Source of the DNA: Branchiostoma lanceolatum
Taxonomy: Eukaryota > Chordata > Leptocardii > Amphioxiformes > Branchiostomatidae
Length of the DNA: 64,000 bases
Assembly (NCBI RefSeq): GCF_035083965.1
Contig: NC_089732.1
Coordinates: 749,001 to 813,000, forward strand
Direction: 5' to 3'
Under the pieces are notes generated by a model that searched no databases, was not told where the DNA came from, and saw nothing but the letters and a program-made list of their open reading frames with translations. A program made the position numbers and the translations under genes. Shown here in pieces: positions 1 to 9,738 of the stretch (the stretch's first letter is position 1; every line of letters begins with the position of its first letter).

Positions 1-1490
1 CATCCGAACACACAAACACACCTGTCCCTGGTGCTGAACACCATCCACACACAGGTAAACACACTTGTCCTTGGTGCTGAATGCCATCCATACACCAAAA
101 CATACCTGTCCCTGATGCTGAACACTATCCACACACCCAAACATCCCTGTCCTTGGTGCTGAACACTATCCACACACCCAAACATCCCTGTCCTTGGTGC
201 TGAACACTATCCACACACCCAAACATCCCTGTCCTTGGTTCTGAACACTATCCACACACCCAAACATCCCTGTCCTTGGTGCTGAACACTATCCACACAC
301 CCAAACATCCCTGTCCTTGGTGCTGAACACTATCCACACACCCAAACATCCCTGTCCTTGGTTCTGAACACTATCCACACACCCAAACATCCCTGTCCTT
401 GGTGCTGAACACTATCCACACACCCAAACATCCCTGTCCTTGGTTCTGAACACTATCCACACACCCAAACATCCCTGTCCTTGGTGCTGAACACTATCCA
501 CACACCCAAACATCCCTGTCCTTGGTTCTGAACACTATCCACACACCCAAACATCCCTGTCCTTGGTTCTGAACACTATCCACACACCCAAACATCCCTG
601 TCCTTGGTGCTGAACACTATCCACACACCCAAACATCCCTGTCCTTGGTGCTGAACACTATCCACACACCCAAACATCCCTGTCCTTGGTGCTGAACACT
701 ATCCACACACCCAAACATACCTGTCCCTGATGCTGAACACTATCCACACACCCAAACATCCCTGTCCTTGGTGCTGAACACTATCCACACACCCAAACAT
801 CCCTGTCCTTGGTGCTGAACACTATCCACACACCCAAACATCCCTGTCCTTGGTTCTGAACACTATCCACACACCCAAACATCCCTGTCATTGGTGCTGA
901 ACACTATCCACACACCCAAACATCCCTGTCCTTGGTTCTGAACACTATCCATACACCCAAACAAACCTGTCCCTGGTGCTGAACACTATCCACACACCCA
1001 AACATCCCTGTCCTTGGTGCTGAACACTATCCACACACCCAAACATCCCTGTCCTTGGTGCTGAACACTATCCACACACCCAAACATCCCTGTCCTTGGT
1101 TCTGAACACTATCCACACACCCAAACATCCCTGTCATTGGTGCTGAACACTATCCACACACCCAAACATCCCTGTCATTGGTGCTGAACACTATCCACAC
1201 ACCCAAACATCCCTGTCATTGGTGCTGAACACTACATCCACACACAAAAGCACACCTGTCCTTGGTGCTGAACACTATCCACACACAAACACACACAGCC
1301 TTGGTGCTGAACACTATCCACACACAAACACACCTGTCATTGGTGCTGAACACTATCCACACACCCAAACATCCCTGTCCTTGGTTCTGAACACTATCCA
1401 CACACCCAAACATCCCTGTCCTTGGTTCTGAACACTATCCACACACCCAAACATCCCTGTCCTTGGTGCTGAACACTATCCACATACCAA
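1..1490. repeat. 41-bp minisatellite, long array (about 36 units)
   Basis: Tandem units of 41 bp, containing the core CCTGTCCTTGGTGCTGAACA followed by a CACACACCCAAACAT-like stretch, run from the window edge to about 1490. Units differ by a few recurrent variants (GGTGCTG/GGTTCTG, CCTTGG/CATTGG). The same unit recurs at about 7140-7600 and 13690-13900, each time downstream of an LRR-receptor 3' end, so the array is part of the duplicated LRR cassette. Because 41 is not a multiple of three and the unit lacks stops on the minus strand, long meaningless open frames run through it. Confidence 0.95.
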
Positions 1491-2577
1491 AGCCAAACGC
1501 ACAACGTGGCCAATTCTTCACATTTCTTCACAGACCTAGAGCTACATAAAAAGTATGACCATAGCACATGCAGAACACAAGATATCAGAACCAGACATTT
1601 GACTGCAGTATCCTAGAAAGAAGCTAGGGACCCAATTTCAAATGTCCTTCATTTTGCCAACAGACCTGTTCACATACAAAATACCATAAAAATCAATCCC
1701 CAACTACTGGAATTATGCAAACACATAGACCCGAAACATATCTTATCAACCTTTCTTGAAAAAATATCAAATGAGGCTGACAACTCTTTTAGAAATTGAT
1801 TAATCTCTTGGACCAAATGTATGTATTATTGTATAAGTTAGTTCACGGTTGCTACTACGCATTTGCAGTGTCAAAGGTGAAGCCGCCCCCCCCCCCCCCC
1901 GGCTTGTAAACAATGCTCGTCTGGACATTGTCTCGATTTGCATAACAACGTCTCAACGGGTTTTGTTTACGTCTCCGGGGCCTTCACCTTTGACACTGCG
2001 CATGCGTAGTAGCAACCATGAGCTTAGAATTCATTTTTCTTTGATAAAGATCAATTGTATTCTAACTTGTAATTGTGCTTTGACACACGCTTGATAAGTT
2101 ATACATATTGATTTCTGTTCATGTCAAATACACAATGTAACAATTAAGTTACGTTATTTGCCCCCCTCCCTCATTTTAGACACCGACACAAAATTAATGT
2201 TTAGCTATCACCAATCATCTCAAGATTTGGATGGAACGAGTCCTTTTAGATCGTCTTTAAAAAAAGGTTCCACGTACTAGTAACGATGAAATGTGATTTT
2301 CAAAGTGCGATTTTAGACTAACTTTAATAATTTGATACTAGACTCTCATAAGTCGAAATTCGATGTCGCCAGAGGCCACAACTGCAGTCTCCAATAACAT
2401 AAGAGGTAGAAACAGGACTATCGGTCCAAATTTGTACCTTCTATAGATGACCCATGTATCCCCGCATCTCCACGCACCTTCGATGTAACCTTCCAAGGTC
2501 AGCCCGGTAAACAGTGGTCTGGTCTCCTGGACCGACTTCCGGTCGTTCGACACCAGCCGCCATCTTGTCTAATCCTA
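1491..2577. other. non-coding spacer, 5' part of the 12.1-kb duplication
   Basis: No gene recognised. From about 1500 the sequence is diverged but alignable in patches with 13905-14680 (for example the CTTRTCAACCTT stretch at about 1743 and 14148, and the CAGAGGCCACAAC block at about 2371 and 14460). The palindromic element at about 1845-2019 is present only in this copy. Confidence 0.6.
1845..2019. mobile_element. MITE-like palindromic element, about 175 bp
   Basis: The left arm GGTTGCTACTACGCA plus CAGTGTCAAAGGTGAAG is the near-perfect reverse complement of the right arm ending at 2017 (CTTCACCTTTGACACTG, GCGTAGTAGCAACC). A poly-C run of about 14 lies inside the left arm boundary. There is no coding capacity. 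It is absent from the paralogous segment near 14.2 kb, so it either inserted after the duplication or was lost there. The exact target-site duplication is unclear. Confidence 0.75.
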
Positions 2578-2710
2578 ATCTCCAAGCAGATGTTAGAGTG
2601 CAAAGTCGTAACGTTTTTCTCGCTCCCGTTTTGTTTGTTTTACAAACGGCTTTTCAAACCGGAAAAGCGAGAAAAGACGGTTTTATTTTCCAACGTCTGC
2701 ATTGGGATTG
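2578..2710. mobile_element. short TIR element (ATCTCCAAGCAGATG family), copy 1
   Basis: The left terminus ATCTCCAAGCAGATGTTAG and the right terminus CCAACGTCTGCATTGGGAT are imperfect inverted repeats enclosing about 130 bp of A/T-rich filler. The same element lies at the equivalent site of the duplicated segment (14685-14803), so it predates the segmental duplication. A relative with the same termini lies at 20509-20691. Confidence 0.65.
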
Positions 2711-2920
2711 CATAAATCTTACAATAATGCATCCTAGTTACCATGGCTTTTAGAAAGGTTGGATATTAAATGTAACTTGTTAGCTGTATGTGTAATTTTT
2801 GCAGTCTCATTCCTTGATATTCTTTACAGATAAATATGGCAAATAATGACTTATCCATTAGCACGTGTTTACGGTGACACAACGCAGTGACCTATGACCT
2901 ATAACCACCGAATAAACCAC

Positions 2921-2970
2921 CGAGTGAGTGAGTGAGTGAGTGAGTGAGTGAGTGAGTGAGTGAGTGAGTG
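2921..2970. repeat. (GAGT)n microsatellite
   Basis: About twelve GAGT units. The matching site in the duplicate (about 15047-15060) has only three or four, showing expansion or contraction since the duplication. Confidence 0.9.
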
Positions 2971-3658
2971 ACTGAGGATGATCATTTCTGCGTTGCAACT
3001 CAACAGTAAGCACACTAGGTGATCAGAGTTGGTACAACAACCTTTAATATGTATTATTTTAAACTTCATAACTCCACATTTTTTATCTTTTTTTCCCATA
3101 CATTTGACTGTATCAACTGCCTCACGTTACGTTTACTCATAACCTGCACAGCCAGCATCGATATACAAGCAGAACTGATGACTCAGCGTTTCCTGTGGTG
3201 ACATCAGAACATGTTTACTATGTCATAAAGAGCAAGCCGCCTAGTTTATACACAGAAAGCCAAGCACACTGGCGGAGGAAGACACACTTTTAACAATGTG
3301 CCAACTTTTAACAAACAAATTGTGCCATGTGCGCTTCTTTCTATACATTAAGTCTTCGATTTGTAGATAAAGCTTTGTTCCATAACAATGGTGTACTACT
3401 CTGCCTATACCTCCCCTGACGCCTTCACCCCGAACAGTGCCTTCATTACTCCCTAATTGTAATTGTAACCAGCACCTCTGGATACAACTCAAATCTCTAT
3501 GAACGACATACTTCTCTGATATATCTCATGGCGGGCCTGTATCACCCCTGGCTCTACTGTAATAACTCTGGAGAATGAAAAGTTTCATGTTCGCAATGAG
3601 CAAGTCTGGTTATAACTCTGTACACGTTGCAATAAGATATGCCTCGCCCTCACAGTAT

Positions 3659-3909
3659 AGCCTGGTACCCAGTCTTCATGGGCCCGCAATGGGGTCTTTC
3701 CCCGCCCTAGCCCTACAAAGCATATGCCTTTTTCTGCCTATCTTTCTAACCGGCTTTTCTGATTACTGCCGTCCCGTAGAGTGAGGTGATTGAAGCCGAC
3801 CCCGTAAAAATTCCCCGGCGTGCGCTAATGAACTGGTCGGGATTACATCACTCCCAGCACCGTAGACATACTGTGGAGCTGCCGCCATATGTGAAATGGT
3901 TACCAGGCT
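3659..3909. mobile_element. TAGCCTGG-type TIR element, copy 1
   Basis: Termini AGCCTGGTACCCAGTC (left) and TGGTTACCAGGCT (right) are inverted repeats around about 250 bp with no coding capacity. It shares its ends and an internal AGCCGACCCC block with elements at 15766-16010 (paralogous copy) and 33303-33550, and its terminal pentamer with the palindrome at 45926-46087. Probably a non-autonomous DNA transposon. Confidence 0.65.
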
Positions 3910-3944
3910 ACTCGCGGACCGTCCTGCCTACAAGTTACTACTAC

Positions 3945-4340
3945 CTACAAGTCCTCTGACTCGGGTAAGCCCGCCAGCTCGTCGGGCAGCTGCAGCTCGG
4001 AGCGCTGCTGCAGGATGGCCTTGACCACGTTCGGGTCGGGCCGCCACACGTCGGCCTCCGTGTCGACCTGTCGCACGGCGAACAGCCCGCGGGACGCCGC
4101 CTCGGACTCGCTCAGGTCGTACGTCTCCGCGCCCTCCACAGCGAACCAGCCCTTCGCCGAGCGGTTGAAGTCGCGGTACTTCTGGTACTCCCCTCGCGCC
4201 TCCGCGCTCACTTTCTCCACGTGGAACCCCGATCCGTACGCCCCGTCGCCGACGCCGACGCCTTCACCGCCGAACGCCGCGCCGCCGCCGGCTCCCCCTC
4301 TGCCGTCGCCGCCGGCGCCTCCTCTCTTTCCCTCCGCCGC
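3945..4340 (-). pseudogene. Duplicated 3' exon fragment of the FATZ/myozenin-like gene
   Basis: This is a copy of the last coding exon of the gene at 16046-19332. Reading on the minus strand it keeps the FHVEKVSAEARGEY, YRDFNRSAKGW and LPESEDL segments and the stop codon, almost identical to the parent. It stops abruptly at 4340, inside the Gly/Ala-rich part of the exon, where sequence switches to the LRRCT region of the receptor gene. It has no promoter, upstream exons or splice acceptor, so it should be a dead by-product of the tandem duplication. Near-identity to the parent points to a fairly recent event or gene conversion. Confidence 0.85.
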
Positions 4341-5588
4341 TCCCTTTAAGCAGCGGATGACCGGGTCCTACCCATTTGAGAACCAGATGTGCTGGACCTG
4401 GTAGCCTTACAGGGCAATACTTACGGGATGTAAATCCTGAAGACCTGATCTGTGAAGAGACCACACCAGTCTACTCCACTTTGAGCACAAAACGCATTGT
4501 TGACTCTACTCTTAGCTTGCCTACAGTAAGCAGTTCTTCTCCTTTTCATCAGTCAGCAAAGTCAACATCAAAGGCACAATCATCATCCCCAACACCCAGC
4601 AACACACCCACTGCCGACCTTAACCCAAAATCAACATCAGAGGCACAAACACTGTCCCCAACACCCAGCAACACACCCACTGCTGACTCTAACCCAGGCT
4701 GGTCTACAGTCAGTACCTCCCCTCTGGTTGATCCTTCTGTAAAGTCTACATCAGAGCTTCCAGCTTTTTCCCAAACACCCCAGACAGCACGCAATGCTGA
4801 CTCTAACGCAGACTGGTCTAAAGTCAGTACTGACTCTCCTTTTGGTTTTCAGTCGACAATGTCAGAAAGCAATGCTGGCCCTACTGGCGGTGGCATTGTC
4901 CTGTCTGTGCCTGTTCTTGCTACTCTGTGCATTTTTCTTGGACTTTTCATCATTTCCACGTTTGCCTTGGCAGTATGTTTCATGTATAAGAGGAGGGAAA
5001 GGGATCCTAATTCTGAGCAGAATTCTAGCAACTCGAACCCGGCAGGCACATCCAGTGGTCATGACCAGATAAGGCAGCCCGCAGGCAAAAACAGCCAATC
5101 CAAAATGTCAGATCCCGGTACAGAAGACAGCCAACATGTCTATAACGTTCCCACTGATAACCCTGGTGCATCAGAGTACGACAAAATCAACGAAATCAAC
5201 CAATCAGAAAGGCCAAAGCAAGATGCAGGCAAGATGCAGCATCTCGGCAGCTTTGAGGATGGTTACGAGATTCCATCTCTCTCCCTGGGTCATGATAGTG
5301 GTGCCGATCCATAAGCAGGAGAAGGTCCATACGCCAAAAATACTTACTCAAGCAACTGGATAAAATTTTGAAACAGTCAGACCTTGCAGACAGCATCCGC
5401 TGTCTTTCGTCAGTGACTGCAGAAAGTCTTTTGTCAGTGACTGCAGAAAGTCTTTCGTCAGTGACTGCAGAAGGTCTATAGTCCCACAAATTTGTGAACT
5501 GCCAGACAGCAGCTGCCCCTGGTGCTGATAGTCCAAACCACTATGAACCCCTGAGGAACCCCAGCAGTCAGCAGCAGCACACCTACAC
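4341..5588 (+). pseudogene. Headless LRR transmembrane receptor copy (LRRCT to cytoplasmic tail)
   Basis: Homologous to the 3' half of the receptor at 9739-12228, starting in the LRRCT motif (CCCTTTAAGCAG at 4343 equals 10664). Signal peptide and all LRRs are missing. It keeps the CAGPGSLTGQYLRD piece, a Ser/Thr/Pro-rich stalk, a transmembrane helix (GGIVLSVPVLATLCIF...), a basic KRRERDP stop-transfer and the first part of the tail. An in-frame stop falls at 5312-5314. After it a 140-bp insertion (5335-5480) interrupts the tail. Homology then resumes from about 5505 to the normal C-terminus (HYEPLRNPSSQQQHTYT). Upstream of 4341 lies the duplicated muscle-gene exon in the opposite sense, so no promoter or signal peptide is supplied. 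Sequence divergence from the intact paralogue is clearly higher than that between the two flanking FATZ copies, so it derives from a different receptor gene of the array. Confidence 0.85.
5335..5480. mobile_element. Insertion with ACTCAAGCAACTGGATAAAA end and 24-bp tandem repeat
   Basis: The segment starting TACTCAAGCAACTGGATAAA at 5345 is not present at the equivalent place of the intact LRR gene. It contains about three copies of a 24-bp repeat (GTCAGTGACTGCAGAAAGTC). The same ACTCAAGCAACTGGATAA terminus, in inverted orientation at both ends, forms the small palindrome at 24214-24296, so this looks like a non-autonomous TIR element or part of one. Confidence 0.6.
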
Positions 5589-7119
5589 ATGATTCACCAT
5601 TAGACAACACCTGACTATTGCCATTACTCTCTGTACACAATGGTTGGCCCTGAGTAGGGTGCTGATCCATAACCAAGAGAAGGTCCACAGTCCCACAAAT
5701 TTGATAGTCCAAACCTTTATGAACCCGCAGTCATCACCAGCAGTCAGCAGCAGCACACATACACATCCCTGCTGCCTCATGATTTACAACACCATTAGAC
5801 AACACCTAAACAATTGGTGATAAAGAGGTATTCCTACCAACGAACAAATCAATAGTACACACACATATAGTTACCACTCACGTGGACATGCAGTAGTAGA
5901 GACAGAAATTTTAGAATGTGCCACCAAAAGGTACACAGGCTAAATGAATTGTCTTACAAGGAAAAGCTTAGGAACCTCAACCTACCCACACTAGTGTATG
6001 AAAGATTGCATGGAGATCTGATGAACACTTATAGATATATTCATGATTACTTTAATTATATTATATCATATTCTACTCTTTAAAGAATATTAACTCTATC
6101 ATTTTCCGGTAAAATTAATCAACTATGGTTGTCATTATGTGTCTAACAAGAGGGAAAATGTTACAAACTTTGGTGTAAAATTCATAACAAACACTTGTTT
6201 AGTTTTCAGCAAACTTAGTACTTATACCACTCGTTAGGGTGACAGGACAAGTTACATTCATTGTTGCTGCGTATAATTTTTACTGTATAATTGTGCTAGA
6301 ATTCATGCTTGAAATATTTACTTAGTTGAAATTAACTTCATAGTTACAATTTGACTGTAACTTGTACATATAGTCTTGTATGGAATTGATAAAATCAATG
6401 TTAAATCATTGTATGAAAACCTAGTTTGAAACTACTTGTATAATCCTGGTGAAAGGCCTTGCTTGGCTAATATAATCATAGCTGATGTAAAGAACTCATT
6501 AGAAATTGGCTTGCCCTGGACACAGCACTGATGTTTTGCAATGTACCAAAAAGAGCAGCTGCTACAAACTGTGTAATTTACATAAAGAAACTCTGTGAGT
6601 TTTCTTAATAGTTTTCAGTAAACGTTTCACCACATGTTAGGGTGACAGGATTAGTTTAATTACTGTGGATACTCTTGAATAATTGTAACTTCAATGTATT
6701 GATGGAAAGCTTTTGAACTAGTGAGCTAACTCACAATATTTAAATAACGTACAGTATTACAAAAAGGTAATATTCCTGGTGATATCATTTGCTTGGTTGA
6801 TATAGATTATGGCTACAGCAATGTAAAACTAAATTTTGAAATTGGCTCCTATATTGGACACAGGACTGATGCCTTGCAAGTTTTGACAAAACTGTAACAG
6901 GAGACCGGAAATTCAATGCACTTTCACAAGTGCAACTTGCTTATGCTTACTGAATATGTTTGTTTGAGCTGTATCTCTATGGGAAGCCACCACAAGCCTT
7001 GCTGCCTGGCTGACCTATGTATTGTACTGTCAGATTTTTAATAAATCCTAAATACTGAGGGAAACTCAACTGTGTTGGCCAAGTGGTCTCAAGGAGTGCC
7101 TGTGGAGTTGGTGTGTTAC
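5589..7119. other. 3' flank/UTR of headless LRR copy, with internal duplication
   Basis: No further coding sequence. A second copy of the receptor's last coding stretch (about 5685-5765) is followed by sequence paralogous to 12229-13600. The block with TTAGGGTGACAGGA occurs twice here (about 6234 and 6637) but once after the intact gene (about 12832), so this flank has an internal duplication of roughly 400 bp. Confidence 0.65.
7040..7045 (+). terminator. Conserved poly(A) signal AATAAA of the LRR 3' UTR (copy 1)
   Basis: AATAAA within TTTTTAATAAATCCTAAATA, followed by the conserved ACTGAGGGAAACTCAACTGT stretch. The same context recurs at 13552 downstream of the intact receptor, about 1.3 kb past its stop, which argues that this is the true 3' end signal. 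Confidence 0.6.
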
Positions 7120-7139
7120 TGAACACCATCTAACACCCA

Positions 7140-7600
7140 CCCAAAACACGTCATTCCTTGGTACTAAACACCATCCACACACCAAAACACACCTGTCCTT
7201 GGTGCTGAACACTATCCAAACACCCAAACAAACCTGTCCTTGGTGCTGAACACTACCACACACCCAAACACACCTGTCCTTGGTCCTGAATGCCATCCAT
7301 TCACCATAACATACCTGTCCCTGGTGCTGAACACCATCCACACACCCAAACACACCTGTCCTTGGTGCTGAACACCATCCACACACCCAAACACACCTGT
7401 CCTTGGTGCTGAACACCATCAAAACATGCAAACAAACCTGTCCCTGGTGCTGAACACCATCCACACACCCAAACACACCTGTCCCTGGTGCTGAACACCA
7501 TCCACACACCCAAACACACCTGTCCTTGGTGCTGAACACCATCAAAACATGCAAACAAACCTGTCCTTGGTGCTGAACACCATCAAAACACCCATACACA
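7140..7600. repeat. 41-bp minisatellite, second array
   Basis: About 11 diverged units of the same 41-bp repeat found at 1-1490 and 13690-13900, here with the CACACCTGTCC variant dominant and some units carrying CATCAAAACATGCAAACAA. It lies just downstream of the receptor 3' end. Confidence 0.95.
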
Positions 7601-8020
7601 CGTGTCCAACCACCTTTTGAGCTCAGCGCTGAGTTGAAGAACACAGTTAAGACAGGCTTTCAAAATTTGTGGAACTTTCCAGGATTTCCACTTCTAATCT
7701 GAAGACATTCATTGGATAATAGGAAGAATATTAATTTTGTTAGGTTAAAATACAGTTGTGTTGGTTCATACGTCATACCAAAATGTTGACAGGGAAGGGA
7801 CAGCGTAAGAAGGCAACTGGTTGGAAATGAGTTTTCAAGTTGTTATCTATTATCTATTTCTCTATCTATCTATCTACTGTAACTCACTTTAATATAGCGG
7901 CAGGAAATTATAGCGGTTTGGGGAAAATGGAGTAGATCACGGCACTTAACTTTAACGGTGGGAACAAACATTACTGTCTCAAATATTACTGATCAAATAT
8001 TTGCGATGATGAAATTTTAT

Positions 8021-8026
8021 CTATCC

Positions 8027-8108
<82 letters not shown>

Positions 8109-8109
8109 A
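8021..8109. repeat. (TATC)n microsatellite
   Basis: About 21 near-perfect ATCT/TATC units; a short satellite of the same kind sits at 7856-7875. Confidence 0.95.
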
Positions 8110-8164
8110 ATATACACAGACACAAAAATGGTACATATACATACAACCATTCAAATAGTCAAAC

Positions 8165-8194
8165 ATGAAAATACACATACACACAAAACACAGG

Positions 8195-8228
<34 letters not shown>

Positions 8229-8365
8229 GGCACGAATACACATATTCATGCATGCACACACAAACATACATCCACAGACACAAATACATTTATGCACACA
8301 TTCACGCACACACACACACACACATACATATCTGCACACACACGCACCCACCGACACACACAGAC
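8165..8365. repeat. (CA)n-rich microsatellite
   Basis: An imperfect CA/CACG/CATA run of about 200 bp. It produces long spurious Thr-His or Cys-Val frames on both strands. Confidence 0.95.
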
Positions 8366-9738
8366 ATCACCTGCAAAATGTAGTTAGCAGGAAAAAGTTG
8401 GGATCGGTAGAGATACGACTTAAAATTAGCTGAATATCAGTGTAGAAAGGGGTAATTGGGTTTACAGAGTATCAAAAACAACTCATTATGTTCAGACATG
8501 TAACTACACGTACCACCTGTATCACCTGAGGGCATGTAGGACAAAAGGCACTGTCGTCCGACCCCAACGTCTATAATTAACCTCAGGTAGTCCAACCACC
8601 TCAGCGCTGAGTTGAAGGACACACTTAAGACAAACTCCCCTTAAAAGGAGTTTGCGGACTGAAGACAGCTTCTTTACGTGCTAAGGTTAGTCAATCAACT
8701 TCATCTCTGACCCTACATGATACCTGACGTATTTTCTGTCTATGACAGTTCATAGTTGGAAAGATTGTCCGATCAAATGTTTGGCTCCTACGTCCTGACA
8801 AAATGGCGACGAGGAACACTGTCAGAAGGCACTGGGTTGGCACACAGCCACCTTCTAAAAATCTTTCCTTACTGAAGTTACATACAACATATTAGCTTTT
8901 CTTACTGAAGTTATAAACTTAATAAGGGTCTTTCAAAAGATTTCCACTTATTCTTAAGGGAAATAGAGAGGATATTTCAAGGTCTCAAATAAGATGTACT
9001 TGTGTCAACAAGACAAGGAAGACTGACATTATACATGATTGTATAGTACTGTACAGTATACATGTAATGTCAGTTATGGATAATCATGGAATTTCTCATG
9101 TTTCTGAGTCAATCAGCCTGAATACTGAGGTGTTCCCGGATACGGTATATTTTATATAAAACATGTCAATTGAATAATATATTTCATGGTTCTTTGAACT
9201 TACACACCTATGTTTTATTTTTGCAGATACCATTTTCTTGTAATGTCTTGCCCACTAAAACATCTGTGCCTTGCAGTCCTTCCTTGAAGGATCAGGGTAG
9301 GATCAGTCTTACTGATTTGTCCTTAAGTCTGTCTTTGTTGTGCATGCATTGAGGGCCTCACCAGGTGGTGGAGGATAGATAAAGAAACTTATAAAAGAAT
9401 GAATCGTTTGTTTTCCTTATTTTTGGTATGTAAGTACCTTTGATGATATTTGACTTAATCAGATGTTGATCGTGCAAATAAGGATCTAATAGCTTTTGGT
9501 TCTCTAGAGTGCCAGTCAGTGTAATACTTTCTGATCTCCTTTATTAATCGAACCTGTGAGAGCCGGAAAAGTTGTGAAATTTCGGGCCAGTGGAAAGTTG
9601 GTTCAGGCCAGTTGAAATGACTATGTACTAGCCTTATTAAGAAAGGAAGTTCTTCAAGACTTGTTGAATTCTACGGACACAAACAATTTTTCTAAGCTAA
9701 TGAATCTAATCTCTGTTCTAGAAAAGTTACATCCCAGT

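Larger units (their letters stand above)
2711..3944. other. spacer downstream of truncated FATZ-like exon, paralogous to 14.8-16.0 kb
   Basis: No independent gene is seen. The stretch aligns closely, with small indels, to about 14810-16045 (for example the GTTTACTATGTCATAAAG block and the AAGTTTCATGTTCGCAATGA block). Short open frames here have no recognisable domain. It contains the TIR element at 3659-3909. Confidence 0.6.
7608..9660. other. Upstream region of the intact LRR gene, with local duplication and microsatellites
   Basis: No gene is seen. A block at 7608-7830 (containing CAGCGCTGAGTTGAAG) is repeated at about 8590-8850, so the two microsatellites lie inside a local duplication. 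The remainder to 9660 is A/T-rich, holds one gene-like stretch GACAAAATGGCGACGAGG at about 8797, and presumably includes the receptor promoter. Confidence 0.5.

Noticed and set aside
1-1490. CRISPR-like regular repeat array
   Set aside because: Units are head-to-tail without unique spacers and the DNA is animal; it is a minisatellite.
3575-3784. Conserved 65-69-aa frame shared by 3575-3784 and 15694-15891
   Set aside because: Its conservation is explained by the segmental duplication and much of it lies inside a TIR element; substitutions and indels do not respect the frame.
7066-7644. 192-aa minus-strand open frame rich in CVWVCGWCSAPGTG repeats
   Set aside because: It is the translation of the 41-bp minisatellite, whose unit has no stop in any minus frame. 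No start context, domain or upstream exon supports a gene.
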